NCBI RefSeq assembly: GCF_004005475.1
Contig: NZ_RZTZ01000014.1
Coordinates: 80,012-144,011 of the forward strand
DNA: 64,000 nt
DNA from: Niallia taxi
GTDB taxonomy: Bacteria; Bacillota; Bacilli; Bacillales; Cytobacillaceae
Direction: 5' to 3'
A program made the translations under genes and the position numbers. Below, piece by piece: positions 44,989 to 56,284 of the stretch; position 1 is the stretch's first letter; every line of letters starts with the position of its first letter. The notes beneath the pieces were generated by a model. It had not been told where the DNA came from. It saw only the letters and a program-made list of their open reading frames with translations, and searched no databases.

Positions 44989-45825
44989 TTATTTTGCAAG
45001 AAACTGAATTAATTCCTTGTTAAATCTGTCTGCATGTGTTGCGTTAAATCCGTGTGGAGCTCCTTCTACAACGACTAGCTCAGAGTTTGCAAGCATATTG
45101 TGAGCTAGCTTACCGCTTGCTTCTAAAGGAACGACACCGTCTGAATCACCGTGGATAACCAATGTTGGAACAGTGATGCTAGCTAAATCATTGCGGAAGT
45201 CCGTGCGCCCAAATGCGCCAATGCAATCAAGCGTGCCTTTCGGTGATGCGAATGCTGCAATATCACGATTGTATAATCGCAGTGGTTCACTAACAAGGTC
45301 CTTGTTTTCACCTGCCGTAAAGAAATTATGCGTAAACTCTTCGAGGAAAGCGATACGATCTGTTTTAACACCATTTTCAAATTCAGCAATTGTTGCATCA
45401 TCAAGTGCTCCCTCTGGATGATCAGCTGATTTATACATGTATGGAGGAACAGCACCAGCTAAAACAGCTTTTTCGATGCGCTCCTCTCCATATGTACTAA
45501 TGTAACGGACCACTTCTCCGCCTCCCATAGAAAAACCTACAAGTGTTACATCTTGAAGCTCCAGATGCTCTATTAAAGTGTGCAGGTCTTTTGTTAATGT
45601 ATCATAGTCATAGCCTTCATATGGTTGTGAGGATTGACCAAAACCACGGCGATCATAAGCAATTACTCGATATCCAGCATCAATTAACGCAGGAACTTGA
45701 GCTTCCCAAGAACGAGAGCTTAACGGCCATCCATGAATAAGCACAATTGGTTTCCCGCTTCCATGGTCCTCGTAGTATATTTTAACTGGTTCATTATTTA
45801 CTGTATCGACTGTTAATTTTGGCAT
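44989..45825 (-). CDS. alpha/beta hydrolase (non-haem haloperoxidase/arylesterase type)
   Basis: A 278-residue alpha/beta hydrolase with the oxyanion motif LIHGWPLSSRSW, the nucleophile elbow GFSMGGGE, an acid in HGDSDGVVP and the catalytic His in APHGFNATH. This set is typical of cofactor-free chloroperoxidase-like esterases; the natural substrate is unknown. The ATG at 45823-45825 follows GGAGG; five codons upstream in frame are not supported. Confidence 0.85.
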   Translation of the reverse strand: MPKLTVDTVNNEPVKIYYEDHGSGKPIVLIHGWPLSSRSWEAQVPALIDAGYRVIAYDRRGFGQSSQPYEGYDYDTLTKDLHTLIEHLELQDVTLVGFSMGGGEVVRYISTYGEERIEKAVLAGAVPPYMYKSADHPEGALDDATIAEFENGVKTDRIAFLEEFTHNFFTAGENKDLVSEPLRLYNRDIAAFASPKGTLDCIGAFGRTDFRNDLASITVPTLVIHGDSDGVVPLEASGKLAHNMLANSELVVVEGAPHGFNATHADRFNKELIQFLAK

Positions 45826-46032
45826 TTTCTCAACCTCCAATAATAATTTGTTTTTAGCAAAGCATATGCTAAGGCATCTGCATTAGTCTTTTTTTACTTA
45901 AGACAACCTTTCAGTACTATACCCAACAATTTTTCTCGGTAATCGTCAGATTTATATTTATACCATTCTATAACTATCATAAGCATTGCTGTTACATTGC
46001 TGTTACATAGCTGTTAAGGCTTATTATAAAGC

Positions 46033-46062
46033 AAAGATGCTCGCCAAAAGGAAAGCATCTCT
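46033..46062 (-). terminator. probable terminator of mqo
   Basis: AGATGCT (46035-46041) pairs with AGCATCT (46054-46060), with a moderate T-rich tail on the minus strand. Confidence 0.6.
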
Positions 46063-46088
46063 GCAGGAAAAACCTTTATTAAAAACTT

Positions 46089-47591
46089 TCAACTGAAAAA
46101 CGGCTCTTTTTCAGTTGTAATGAGGGACTCAGTTGTTGATGTGTGTACTTCCTCTAATAATGCCGGGTTTTCCATTAAAGAAAGACCATAGGAAGGAATC
46201 ATCTCTTTAATTTTCGGCTTCCACTCTTCTATATGCTGAGGGAAGCATTTGTTTAGTACCTCAAGCATGACCTGAACTGCTGTGGAAGCGCCTGGTGAAG
46301 CACCAAGCAGTGCTGCAATAGAGCCGTCGCCTGCTGTTATAACCTCTGTGCCGAATTGCAGTGTTCCCTTTCCTCCAGCCTCCGTGTCTTTAATTACCTG
46401 CACTCTTTGACCAGCAACAACTAAATCCCAATCCTCCATTTTTGCATTTGGAATAAACTCACGCAGTTCTTCCATACGCTGTTCCTTTGACAACATCACT
46501 TGCTGGATCAAATATTTAGTTAATCCCATGTTTTTTGCACCTGCTGACAGCATGGTGAAAATATTATCTGGTTTTACTGATGTGATTAAATCAAACATAG
46601 AGCCAGTTTTCAAAAATTTCGGCGAGAAGCCAGCGAAAGGTCCAAACAACAGCGATTTTTTATTATCAATAAAGCGTGTATCCAAATGAGGCACAGACAT
46701 TGGCGGTGCGCCAACCTTAGCCTTTCCATATACTTTAGCATGATGCTGATTGATAATATCAGGATTTTTACACACCATGAATATCCCGCTTACTGGGAAG
46801 CCACCAATATGCTTGCCTTCTGGAATACCGGATTTTTGAAGCAAATGCAAGCTTCCTCCTCCGCCCCCAATAAAAACAAATTTTGCTGTATGACGTTCAA
46901 TCGTGTTAGTTTGAAGATTACGTACCGTCAGCTCCCATAAACCGTCTTTGGTCCGCTTTAAATCATGAACACTATGCTTATACTTAATAGTCACGCCATT
47001 ATCTTCAAGATGGTTAAACAGCATCCGTGTTAATGCACCGAAGTTTACGTCTGTTCCTGAATCAATTTTCGTTGCTGCAATCGGTTCATTTACATTTCGG
47101 CCATCCATGATAAGGGGAATCCATTCCTTCAGTTTTTCAGGATTATCGGAAAATTCCATCCCTTCGAATAAGGGATTGTTTGACAGCGCTTTAAATCTTT
47201 TCCTTAAAAAATCAACATTTTCTTCGCCTTCTACTAAACTCATATGAGGTAATGGCATGATAAAATCCTTCGGGTTATGTATGCGCTTACTGTTAACGAG
47301 ATAAGACCAAAACTGCATGGAAACTTGAAATTGTTCGTTAATATTAATTGCTTTGCTGATATCAATCGATCCGTCTGGTTTTTCAACAGTATAATTCAGC
47401 TCACACAACGCAGCATGCCCTGTCCCCGCATTGTTCCATTCGTTTGAGCTTTCCTCTCCTGTGTTTGCAAGTTTCTCAAATACTGTAATCTTCCAGTCAG
47501 GCACTAATTCTTTCAGAAGCGTCCCCAATGTTGCACTCATTATTCCGGTACCAATTAAGAAAACATCTGTGTTAGTTTCTCTTTTGCTCAT
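46089..47591 (-). CDS. mqo: malate:quinone oxidoreductase
   Basis: A membrane-associated FAD enzyme that oxidises malate to oxaloacetate and reduces quinone, working in the citric acid cycle beside malate dehydrogenase. The FAD-binding start is [17 protein letters not shown]. Family motifs include [16 protein letters not shown] and [12 protein letters not shown], and the C-terminal [17 protein letters not shown]. 500 residues is typical. GGAAGGT precedes the ATG. Confidence 0.95.
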   Translation of the reverse strand: MSKRETNTDVFLIGTGIMSATLGTLLKELVPDWKITVFEKLANTGEESSNEWNNAGTGHAALCELNYTVEKPDGSIDISKAININEQFQVSMQFWSYLVNSKRIHNPKDFIMPLPHMSLVEGEENVDFLRKRFKALSNNPLFEGMEFSDNPEKLKEWIPLIMDGRNVNEPIAATKIDSGTDVNFGALTRMLFNHLEDNGVTIKYKHSVHDLKRTKDGLWELTVRNLQTNTIERHTAKFVFIGGGGGSLHLLQKSGIPEGKHIGGFPVSGIFMVCKNPDIINQHHAKVYGKAKVGAPPMSVPHLDTRFIDNKKSLLFGPFAGFSPKFLKTGSMFDLITSVKPDNIFTMLSAGAKNMGLTKYLIQQVMLSKEQRMEELREFIPNAKMEDWDLVVAGQRVQVIKDTEAGGKGTLQFGTEVITAGDGSIAALLGASPGASTAVQVMLEVLNKCFPQHIEEWKPKIKEMIPSYGLSLMENPALLEEVHTSTTESLITTEKEPFFS

Positions 47592-48179
47592 ATTAACCTT
47601 CCCTTTACATTATTGTATTCGCAGAAAGGATGCAGGCGCTCTTTATGAACACACCATTTCTGTCTTCGTTTTTTGATACTCTCTTAAATTATTATAATTA
47701 TTTACAAATAAAAATATCTACCATTATCTGATAATTATATACTATTTACAGCATTTAAAAAAGGATAAGTTCTCTTTGAACTGCTTTTATAAGTATAAAT
47801 CCCCATTTAAAGCACTTTTAGCCAGAAAAAAATGCACTTACTCTTTAAATTTAGAGATGCAATATGTATCTCCACTTTCCACATTATATGCAAAAAGAAT
47901 GTATTTTAGTAAAACAGCATACATCCATTTAGAAAAAGCAACAAGAATAACTCTTCAAGAATACTATTCTAGAAAAACATTTATCTATAAAATAATGTTA
48001 TGAGACAAAAGCTATTTTTAACCGAAACCAGTAGCTAACCCTCTCCAATCCCTTTATACGTTAACCTTTCTTGGATTGTTTTACTTCTGCATACGATTCT
48101 AGAAAGTAAGGAATCCAATAGCAATAAGTTGTTATAATCTTCTGAAGCGTTAATGTAGAAAAGTAATATTTTGCTATAT
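47592..48179. other. intergenic stretch between mqo and gdhA
   Basis: About 590 AT-rich bases. A 75-codon plus-strand frame (47776-48003) lacks a ribosome binding site and looks accidental. No RNA element recognised. The mqo promoter should lie in the left part. Confidence 0.5.
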
Positions 48180-48220
48180 AAATCAAGAAGGCCACAATTT
48201 TGTGACCTTCTTGATTTATT
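48180..48220 (-). terminator. terminator of gdhA
   Basis: A 17-bp stem with one mismatch (48180-48196 with 48201-48217) around AATCAAGAAGG. Confidence 0.85.
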
Positions 48221-48229
48221 GTGTTCACT

Positions 48230-49627
<1,398 letters not shown>

Positions 49628-49725
49628 TCAGCCCCTAAAAATAATTTAAAGTTTAGAAAATTCCTTTTCTTTTAAGTGGTTTCATTTTATAATTTTGTAA
49701 TTGATAGTTCCAATATTAATTTCGG

Positions 49726-49749
49726 ATGAAATTCATGCGTTAAACGCAT
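49726..49749. promoter_or_regulatory. overlapping palindromes, candidate LysR operator
   Basis: ATGAAATTCAT (49726-49736) and ATGCGTTAAACGCAT (49735-49749) are both perfect palindromes sharing two bases. They lie between gdhA and the divergent LysR-type gene, ending just before its AGGAG. LysR proteins bind such dyads (T-N11-A). Confidence 0.5.
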
Positions 49750-49765
49750 TAGGAGAATGGTAAAC

Positions 49766-50677
49766 ATGGAAATGCGACAAATTCAGTACTTTCTCGAAGT
49801 AGCAAAACGAGAGCATGTCACTGAGGCAGCAGACATATTACATGTTGCTCAGTCCTCTGTCAGCAGACAAATTTTTAACTTGGAAAGTGAATTAGGCGTT
49901 GAGCTTTTTATACGAGAAGGGCGCAGTGTTAAGCTGACACCACTCGGAAGAATCTTCTTTGAACGAATGAAGCAAGTGTGGAACATGATGGAGGATGCAA
50001 AACGAGAAGTGAAGGAATATTTAGACCCTGAAAAAGGCACGGTAAGGATTGCTTTTCCCATTAGTATGGCAGCGCATACTTTGCCATCGATTATCTATGC
50101 TTTTCGTACAAGATATCCGGAAGCCAAATTTCAAATGAGCAATGCTCTTTATTATGATTTAATTGACGGTGTTATAAACGGAAGCTTCAATTTGGCGATG
50201 ATTGCCCCAATGCCCAATCAGGAAAAAGAAACGAAAATTAAAGGTGCAACGCTTTTCACTGAAAATATTGTCGCTTTGGTTCCTAATCATCATCACTTAG
50301 CTCAAAAAACGTCCATACGACTGCGTGATTTAAAGGATGAGCCTTTTTGTGTCCTCCCAGAGGGCTTTGTTTTTCGTGAACAAGTTATACAAGCTTGCAA
50401 AGAAGCACAATTTTCACCACGGATTGCTTTCGAAGGCAAGGATATTGACGCACTTAAAGGTCTAGTGTCTGCAGGATTAGGTGTAGCATTAATGCCAGAA
50501 ATGACTCTCGTTGATAACACCCCCCGTTCGACTGTCATTGTGCCTATTGTTGATACAAACTTAACGAGAACAGTCGGTGTCATATATCCGACACAACGGA
50601 AGCTGCTGCCGACAGAAGAATTATTCTATGATTTTCTGCTGGAAACGTATGAACGGTTGAATGAATTTAAACAATAA
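49766..50677 (+). CDS. gltC: LysR family regulator, GltC-like
   Basis: A 303-residue LysR-type regulator. The N-terminal winged helix has EVAKREHVTEAADILHVAQ and SSVSRQIFNLE; EYLDPEKGTVRIAFPIS follows, as in B. subtilis GltC. GltC activates glutamate synthase genes there; here the divergent partner is gdhA, so it probably controls glutamate synthesis by GdhA (inference). The ATG at 49766 is 10 nt after AGGAG; ATG 49757 is too close and ATG 49772 is possible. Confidence 0.8.
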   Translation: MEMRQIQYFLEVAKREHVTEAADILHVAQSSVSRQIFNLESELGVELFIREGRSVKLTPLGRIFFERMKQVWNMMEDAKREVKEYLDPEKGTVRIAFPISMAAHTLPSIIYAFRTRYPEAKFQMSNALYYDLIDGVINGSFNLAMIAPMPNQEKETKIKGATLFTENIVALVPNHHHLAQKTSIRLRDLKDEPFCVLPEGFVFREQVIQACKEAQFSPRIAFEGKDIDALKGLVSAGLGVALMPEMTLVDNTPRSTVIVPIVDTNLTRTVGVIYPTQRKLLPTEELFYDFLLETYERLNEFKQ

Positions 50678-50779
50678 AGAATGGATCTGTGCCTGTTTTC
50701 TATAGTGAAATAGTTTGCCAGCGATATGTTGGGGTAAGAATAAAGTATCCTATCCAAATGAAGAGGAGGCTTTACAAGC

Positions 50780-51922
50780 ATGAAAGCAGTCACTTATCAA
50801 GGAGCAAAAGATGTACAAGTAAAAGAGGTGGCAGATCCTAAGCTACATAAAAAAGATGATATTATTGTCAGAATTACATCAACAGCGATATGCGGTTCTG
50901 ATTTACACATTTATCAAGGTGCCGTACCAGCTGAAAAGGACTATGTAATTGGACATGAGCCGATGGGGATTATTGAAGAGGTTGGGTCTGAAGTAACGAA
51001 GGTAAAAAAAGGCGACCGTGTTGTCCTTCCTTTTAACATTTCTTGTGGTCATTGCTATTACTGTGAACATGAAATGGAAAGCCAATGTGATAATTCCAAT
51101 CCAAACAAACAGCTCGCAGACACAGGCGCATACTTCGGATTTACAGAGCGATATGGTGACTATCAAGGTGGACAGGCAGAATTACTTCGTGTTCCTTATG
51201 GGAACTTTATGCCATTTGTTATTCCAGAAAGCTGTGAATTAGAGGATGAAGCACTACTGTTTATGTCTGACGTTCTTCCGACTGCATATTGGAGTATAGA
51301 AAATGCTGGCGTGAAAAAAGACGATACAGTCGTCGTATTAGGAAGTGGACCTGTTGGCTTAATGACACAGAAATTCGCTTGGATGAAAGGCGCTAAACGT
51401 GTTATCGCCGTTGATAATGTTCCATACAGATTAAATCATGCGAAAAAGATGAACAAAGTAGAGACAATCAACTTTGATGAGCATGAGGATGCTGGGTATT
51501 ACATTAAAGAAATTACTGGCGGTGGCGCAGATGTTGTTATTGACTGTGTTGGAATGGATGGAAAAAAATCAACGATGGAAGCAATCGGACAAAAGCTAAA
51601 AATCCAAGGCGGAACGTTAAGCGCCATCCAAATCGGCCTTAACGCTGTCCGCAAATTCGGCACAATTCAATTAACAGGCATTTACGGCTCCAAATACAAT
51701 ATGTTCCCACTAGGACAAATCTTCGAAAGAAACATTACCGTAAAAGCAGGCCAAGCTCCAGTTATCCACTATATGCCAATGTTGTTTGACAAAATTACAA
51801 ATGGAGAAATCGATCCAACCGAAATCATCACACACCGCGTATCACTAGATGACGCAAGCAATGCATATAAAATGTTTAACGACCATGAAGATGAAGTGAT
51901 TAAGGTTATTTTAAAGCCTTGA
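50780..51922 (+). CDS. adhB: zinc-dependent alcohol dehydrogenase (AdhB-like)
   Basis: A 380-residue medium-chain dehydrogenase. The catalytic zinc ligands are in AICGSDLH and GHEPMG. The structural zinc site is CGHCYYCEHEMESQC. The Rossmann motif is VVLGSGPVGLM. It is close to B. subtilis AdhB and to the formaldehyde dehydrogenase-like group; the substrate is not settled. GAGGAGG precedes the ATG. Its own terminator follows. Confidence 0.88.
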   Translation: MKAVTYQGAKDVQVKEVADPKLHKKDDIIVRITSTAICGSDLHIYQGAVPAEKDYVIGHEPMGIIEEVGSEVTKVKKGDRVVLPFNISCGHCYYCEHEMESQCDNSNPNKQLADTGAYFGFTERYGDYQGGQAELLRVPYGNFMPFVIPESCELEDEALLFMSDVLPTAYWSIENAGVKKDDTVVVLGSGPVGLMTQKFAWMKGAKRVIAVDNVPYRLNHAKKMNKVETINFDEHEDAGYYIKEITGGGADVVIDCVGMDGKKSTMEAIGQKLKIQGGTLSAIQIGLNAVRKFGTIQLTGIYGSKYNMFPLGQIFERNITVKAGQAPVIHYMPMLFDKITNGEIDPTEIITHRVSLDDASNAYKMFNDHEDEVIKVILKP

Positions 51923-51928
51923 TATCGG

Positions 51929-51967
51929 GAAAGGACTCGGCAAAAATTTGCTGAGTCCTTTTTCTTT
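51929..51967 (+). terminator. terminator of the alcohol dehydrogenase gene
   Basis: AAAGGACTCGGCAA (51930-51943) pairs with TTGCTGAGTCCTTT (51948-51961), with one G-T pair, followed by T. Confidence 0.9.
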
Positions 51968-52771
51968 GTCCTTAAGAAATCCTCACATATATATAAGGAT
52001 TGTTTAGGAATGTCGACAATTTATTATTATCTTTAAATCATTTATTATATATATTCACATTCCCCATATAAGACGGAAGACCATTTTTAGCCAGTATTCT
52101 ATCAAGTTGGCCTTTTTACCTATACCCTCACCTGTTGTAAAGAAAAAATATGGATAAAGCATCTTTTACAAACTAAATAATCTGAACGGAGGAGAAAGTG
52201 ACATGAATCTTGCAAATTTATAAGAAGTTTTAAAGAAGAATTTAGTTAAGGAGAAAAGTTCATTCCGGCTTTACTCCATTTTAGTGAGAACTCCGTAAAA
52301 TATTTTTTAACAATGCCTAATTCCTGACAAGCCTTTTTCTTAAAATGATAGTAGTCAAGATTCATTTATTACAGCATGTTCATTACACTTCATAAAATCA
52401 CCTGTGACAAAATATCCCTTTTTTCCAATCTTCCGATTCTGCAAATCTGGTAGTTGCCTATCCCCTCCCTTTACTGACAAAAATTCCGCATGTTTACGTA
52501 TCCCTTAAATTGGAGTATAAAACTGACATGATTATACCCGCTAGTTTCCATATCCTAATAATATGTCAACTAATAAGAGGCATAAATACCGCTGTCCTGT
52601 TAAATTCATCTTTCCAATTAAGCTCATGTAAATCTAAATGCCTAGTAAAATTCGTTTAGACTCTCGTGGATTTATAGAAAAAAGGGTACAAACCTAAAGC
52701 CTGTCTTACTCTAGATACATATACATATAGTACAACATCACATATGGGACAGATGAAACGGAGGGACATTA
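51967..52771. other. long non-coding stretch before the ArsB-like gene
   Basis: About 800 bases with no convincing gene. At 52203 an ATG behind GGAGGAG opens only six codons (MNLANL, then TAA); the same frame then runs 24 more codons (52224-52298), which could be a decayed small gene. No riboswitch was recognised. Confidence 0.45.
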
Positions 52772-52816
52772 GTGGAACTTCTTATAAACGGAGCAAATGC
52801 CGTTATTACAATATAA
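52772..52816 (+). CDS. possible leader peptide
   Basis: A GTG start (52772) lies 6 nt after GGAGGG and opens 14 codons (MELLINGANAVITI) ending at TAA (52814). The ArsB-like gene begins 30 nt later with its own AAAGGAG. Its size and place suggest a leader peptide that couples or regulates translation (inference). Confidence 0.35.
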   Translation: MELLINGANAVITI

Positions 52817-52846
52817 TCTTAATTATCACTTGAAAGGAGTATTATT

Positions 52847-54208
52847 ATGACCGACTTTACCGTTTGGATAACCATTATTACTTTTTTGGTTACCCTAGGA
52901 TTAATTCTTTGGAGACCTAAAGGATTGAATGAAGCAATACCTGCAACTGCTGGAGCCGTTATTATTGTGCTTTGTGGAAGTGTTTCATTCTCTGATTTAG
53001 GAATCATATTAAACACCATCAGTGGTGCTGCAATTACTATCATGGCAACCATTGTAATGGCGATTGTTTTAGAAAGCTTTGGTTTTTTTAACTGGGTTGC
53101 AGAAAAATTGGCAGCTATGGCTAAAGGATCAGGAATTCGTCTATTCTGGTATGTCAATTTATTATGCTTCCTAATGACACTCTTCTTTAATAATGATGGA
53201 AGCATTCTTATTACCACGCCCATCCTTCTCATGCTATTAAACAATATGCGCTTAAAAAACCATCAAAAAATTCCCTATTTACTGTCAGGAGCCTTAATTG
53301 CAACTGCCTCTAGTGCTCCAATTGGTGTCAGTAATATCGTTAATTTAATTGCATTAAAAATCGTTCATATGGACTTATGGCTCCATACCGCGATGATGTT
53401 TGTACCTTCAAGCATTGGATTATTACTGCTTACTTTCCTGCTTTTTCTACGGTTCAAGAAAGTCTTACCGAAAAAAGTTCCGATCATGGTTTCCGGTTTA
53501 ACTAGGTCTTCTTATCACCCACTAAAATCAGTAATTCACCATGAATCGGAAAAGGCTCGTTCCAAATTTATGAGAAATATTCTGTTATTTGTCCTTGCGG
53601 TTCGGTGCAGCTTGTTTCTTGCCTCCTACCTGCAAATCCCAATTTCTGTTATGGCAGTTATAGGGTCCCTCATTCTTTTAGCTTGGAGATGGATATATTT
53701 AAAAATATCCCCTGCTGATATGTTGAAGAAAACACCCTGGTACATCATTATTTTCGCCTTTGGTATGTACACAATCATCTATGGACTCAATAATATCGGC
53801 TTGACAGAATGGCTGATTGGTTTGATGGAGCCAGTTATTTCAGGAAGTCTCCTTCATGCCAGTATTGTAATGGGCGCACTACTAACAGTTCTATCCAACA
53901 TTTTCAATAATCACCCTGCCCTTATGGTTGGTACCCTTACGTTGACACATATGAATCTTAGTGTGCTGGAATTAAAGGTTGCGTACTTAGCGAACGTAAT
54001 CGGCAGTGATATGGGAGCTTTATTGCTGCCAATGGGAACACTAGCCACCTTAATGTGGATGCATATCGTTAGAAAAGGAAAGGTCATCATAAGCTGGTGG
54101 GATTATATCAAAATAACAGCAGTAGTCATTCCTCCTGCAACACTTTTTACACTAATTATTTTATATTATTGGGTTTCCTCCCTTTTCGGTGGAGTACTTC
54201 AACAATAA
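52847..54208 (+). CDS. ArsB/NhaD superfamily transporter (YdfA type)
   Basis: A 453-residue ion transporter with about 11-12 membrane helices. The motif FLMTLFFNNDGSILITTPI in the first half and LSNIFNNHPALMVG in the second are the two inverted discontinuous repeats typical of ArsB/NhaD/SLC13-type permeases. Substrate may be arsenite, sodium or dicarboxylate; no ars regulator or arsA is near. AAAGGAG lies upstream of the ATG. Own terminator. Confidence 0.85.
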   Translation: MTDFTVWITIITFLVTLGLILWRPKGLNEAIPATAGAVIIVLCGSVSFSDLGIILNTISGAAITIMATIVMAIVLESFGFFNWVAEKLAAMAKGSGIRLFWYVNLLCFLMTLFFNNDGSILITTPILLMLLNNMRLKNHQKIPYLLSGALIATASSAPIGVSNIVNLIALKIVHMDLWLHTAMMFVPSSIGLLLLTFLLFLRFKKVLPKKVPIMVSGLTRSSYHPLKSVIHHESEKARSKFMRNILLFVLAVRCSLFLASYLQIPISVMAVIGSLILLAWRWIYLKISPADMLKKTPWYIIIFAFGMYTIIYGLNNIGLTEWLIGLMEPVISGSLLHASIVMGALLTVLSNIFNNHPALMVGTLTLTHMNLSVLELKVAYLANVIGSDMGALLLPMGTLATLMWMHIVRKGKVIISWWDYIKITAVVIPPATLFTLIILYYWVSSLFGGVLQQ

Positions 54209-54287
54209 TGTCAACGAACAGTGATATTACGAAGGATGCGGAGATAAACGATGAAATTCTTAATGTATAGGGGAAATACCAAAAAAA

Positions 54288-54326
54288 AGAGTAATCCTTC
54301 CTAATTAACTAAGGTTGGATTACTCC
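54288..54326 (+). terminator. terminator of the ArsB-like gene
   Basis: GAGTAATCC (54289-54297) pairs with GGATTACTC (54317-54325). A tract on the left, weak T tract on the right. The remaining bases up to 54561 hold no visible gene. Confidence 0.65.
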
Positions 54327-54561
54327 ATAAACATCAATAAATGTTGACCCTGTTGGTCATAACATGGTCATTTATTTTTCTTGCCTAATTTTAGGATATG
54401 TTTTTTAAGCTACAATTGTGAAATATGTTTTCCTTCAGCTTCACATCTTAAGCGCTTCCATTCCTCTGTCAAAAATAAATGCTGAACAGTTGGACAAGTA
54501 CATAACTCCTTGTTCATTTTTCACATATATTACTATGTAAAAGGAATGGAGGTGAATATGC

Positions 54562-54891
54562 ATGACTGATGAAAAAAATTCCACATTTGGTTCTACAAAC
54601 GGTGCAGATGACAAAGTGAAGGACAGAAACAAAAACTTGAATAAAAACAGCAATAATCTTGCTAATAACGGTGGGGTGGCAGGAGTTTCAATAACTGCTG
54701 AAGGCGGTAGTCAGGTCAGCGGAAAGCATGGAACAAACGTCAGCCAAGGTGGACAAATTGCTAAAAAATACGGACAAAACGCTAACCAAATGGGACAAAT
54801 CGCTAGAAATTTCGGGAAAAATAAAATTAAAGATGGCGTTATTAATGCTGGCTCCAGTGAAATGGAAGAAGATATGGAAACAGCTGAATAA
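54562..54891 (+). CDS. small Asn/Gly-rich protein with NLAN-AGVS-SGxHG motif (copy 1)
   Basis: A 109-residue hydrophilic protein with no signal peptide or membrane helix. A motif at residues 33-57 reads NLANNGGVAGVSITAEGG, then SQVSGKHG. It is shared with the next gene. The C-terminal half repeats short GQ/GKN units (GGQIAKKYGQNANQMGQIA). GGAGGTGAATATGC precedes the ATG. Separated from copy 2 by a terminator. I do not recognise the family; the neighbourhood and composition recall spore-associated or matrix proteins (inference). Confidence 0.7.
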   Translation: MTDEKNSTFGSTNGADDKVKDRNKNLNKNSNNLANNGGVAGVSITAEGGSQVSGKHGTNVSQGGQIAKKYGQNANQMGQIARNFGKNKIKDGVINAGSSEMEEDMETAE

Positions 54892-54925
54892 ACGTTAGTT
54901 AATCTGAATTCTCGCTAGTTAACTT

Positions 54926-54966
54926 GGCGACCTGTGTACTTTCTAGAAGGTCGTCTCTTTTTTTCT
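54926..54966 (+). terminator. terminator of the motif protein copy 1
   Basis: GGCGACCT (54926-54933) pairs with AGGTCGTC (54948-54955) with one G-T pair, followed by eight T. Confidence 0.8.
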
Positions 54967-54996
54967 AATTTTATCAACACAAGGCAGGTGAACAAA

Positions 54997-55449
54997 ATGC
55001 CACATTCAAAAAAACATGACATTCATTCCAAAAACCACGTAAAACATTCTAAAAAAAATGAAGATAGTTTAAATAAATCCAATAAACATGGAAAAAATGA
55101 TGAGGAACACTCACAAAATCATGATAAACATAATGAAGTAAACAAAGCTTCTTACAAGTTTGAAAAAGAAGGAGTTACCATAGAATTCAACATCTATATT
55201 AACCTGTACAATACTAATGACAACAATAATAATTTAGCCAATCAACACGGAAAGGCTGGTGTATCTGTAACAGCAAGTGACAACAGCCAAATCAGTGGCA
55301 ATCATGGTAAGAACGACCAACAAGGTCTCCTAACTGAACAAATTACTGAGCTTCTCGATGAAAAGGGTCAACTAATCAGAAGAGAGCAAGACTCTGATCT
55401 CCATGATGGTCCTTTTACAGTAGATTTCTCCATTAAAGAACGGGAATAA
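54997..55449 (+). CDS. His/Lys/Asn-rich protein with the same motif (copy 2)
   Basis: A 150-residue protein. Residues 1-50 are very rich in His, Lys and Asn (MPHSKKHDIHSKNHVKHS), a possible metal-binding or surface tail. Residues 52-72 look like beta strands. The motif at 79-104 (NLANQHGKAGVSVTASDNS, QISGNHG) is shared with the gene before. The ATG at 54997 follows GGCAGGTGA; the longer frame upstream lies inside the terminator and is rejected. Own terminator. Family not recognised. Confidence 0.7.
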   Translation: MPHSKKHDIHSKNHVKHSKKNEDSLNKSNKHGKNDEEHSQNHDKHNEVNKASYKFEKEGVTIEFNIYINLYNTNDNNNNLANQHGKAGVSVTASDNSQISGNHGKNDQQGLLTEQITELLDEKGQLIRREQDSDLHDGPFTVDFSIKERE

Positions 55450-55485
55450 AGGCTCATGTTTAAAAAATGTCAAATACAGCAATAT

Positions 55486-55540
55486 ACTCCCTCCATGGAA
55501 GACAGATAAACTATCTGTATTAGGGAGGGAGTTTTTTCCA
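55486..55540 (+). terminator. terminator of the motif protein copy 2
   Basis: ACTCCCTCC (55486-55494) pairs with GGAGGGAGT (55524-55532), with inner ACAGATA/TATCTGT pairing and six T after. Confidence 0.85.
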
Positions 55541-55609
55541 TTATTTTTTAAACGGAGGATCTTTTTCTATACAATCTAATTAGCATAAAAGATATTTATT
55601 TCCAATATA

Positions 55610-55837
55610 TCACATACCTGTTTTATATTTCTTTTCACTCGAAGAAGTACTTTTCGTATCATGTTTAGCTTTTTCTTCGCGCCATTCCTCTTTTACATCC
55701 TCCATTGGTATTGCATCAACAGTTTGTTCACTTTCAAACATATCAAAAAGGCTTTCGTTTTCTGTCGGATACTGTTCAGGGTGGTCCATGTTTGTATGAG
55801 CTTTAGGTACTCCCTTAGATTTTTTATTGTCTTCCAT
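55610..55837 (-). CDS. small acidic hydrophilic protein
   Basis: A 75-residue protein with no hydrophobic segment; it is rich in Glu, Asp, Lys and Ser (ENESLFDMFESEQTVDAI, KSTSSSEKKYKTGM). GAGGTGAT lies 6 nt before the ATG at 55835-55837. Probably intrinsically disordered. Family not recognised. Confidence 0.55.
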   Translation of the reverse strand: MEDNKKSKGVPKAHTNMDHPEQYPTENESLFDMFESEQTVDAIPMEDVKEEWREEKAKHDTKSTSSSEKKYKTGM

Positions 55838-55961
55838 ATCCAATCACCTCATTATATAGGTTCCCTTAATGACAGAAAAAAAACGATTAATATCCTTCCA
55901 ATATTTTCTTACAAACAAAAAAGCATCCAACTATTTTGAATGCTTTGCAAGAACTCTTCCA

Positions 55962-56162
55962 TTAAGTACTTTTGTTTTTTCTGCGACTGATCAACATATG
56001 CACCATAGAAATAATAAACATTACGGCACCAATAAGCACGATGATATCTGCACCTAACTGCAAGCCGCCACCGATTGAGAAATCTGTAAAAACCCGCATG
56101 CATAAGTAACAAACAGCTACTATAAAAAATACTAAATCAGAGTATTTTTTCATAAATTCCAT
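55962..56162 (-). CDS. small membrane protein
   Basis: A 66-residue protein with two membrane helices (about residues 8-25 and 34-58) joined by a Gly-rich turn (FSIGGGLQLGAD), and a basic tail (ISRRRKNKST). The ribosome binding site is poor, so the exact start is unsure (ATG at codon 1 or 4). Family not recognised. Confidence 0.55.
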   Translation of the reverse strand: MEFMKKYSDLVFFIVAVCYLCMRVFTDFSIGGGLQLGADIIVLIGAVMFIISMVHMLISRRKNKST

Positions 56163-56284
56163 ACTGATAAAAAGACGTGGTTAAAAGCCATTATGTATAT
56201 TCAGCTTGTTGTGCTTGGTTCTAATTTATCTATTTTAAAGGTATATTTCCTAAACTAAATAAAATGTGAATCAACAATACAATT

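Noticed and set aside
47776..48003. A 75-codon plus-strand frame between mqo and gdhA
   Set aside because: No ribosome binding site, a TTG start, and a composition explained by AT-rich non-coding DNA.
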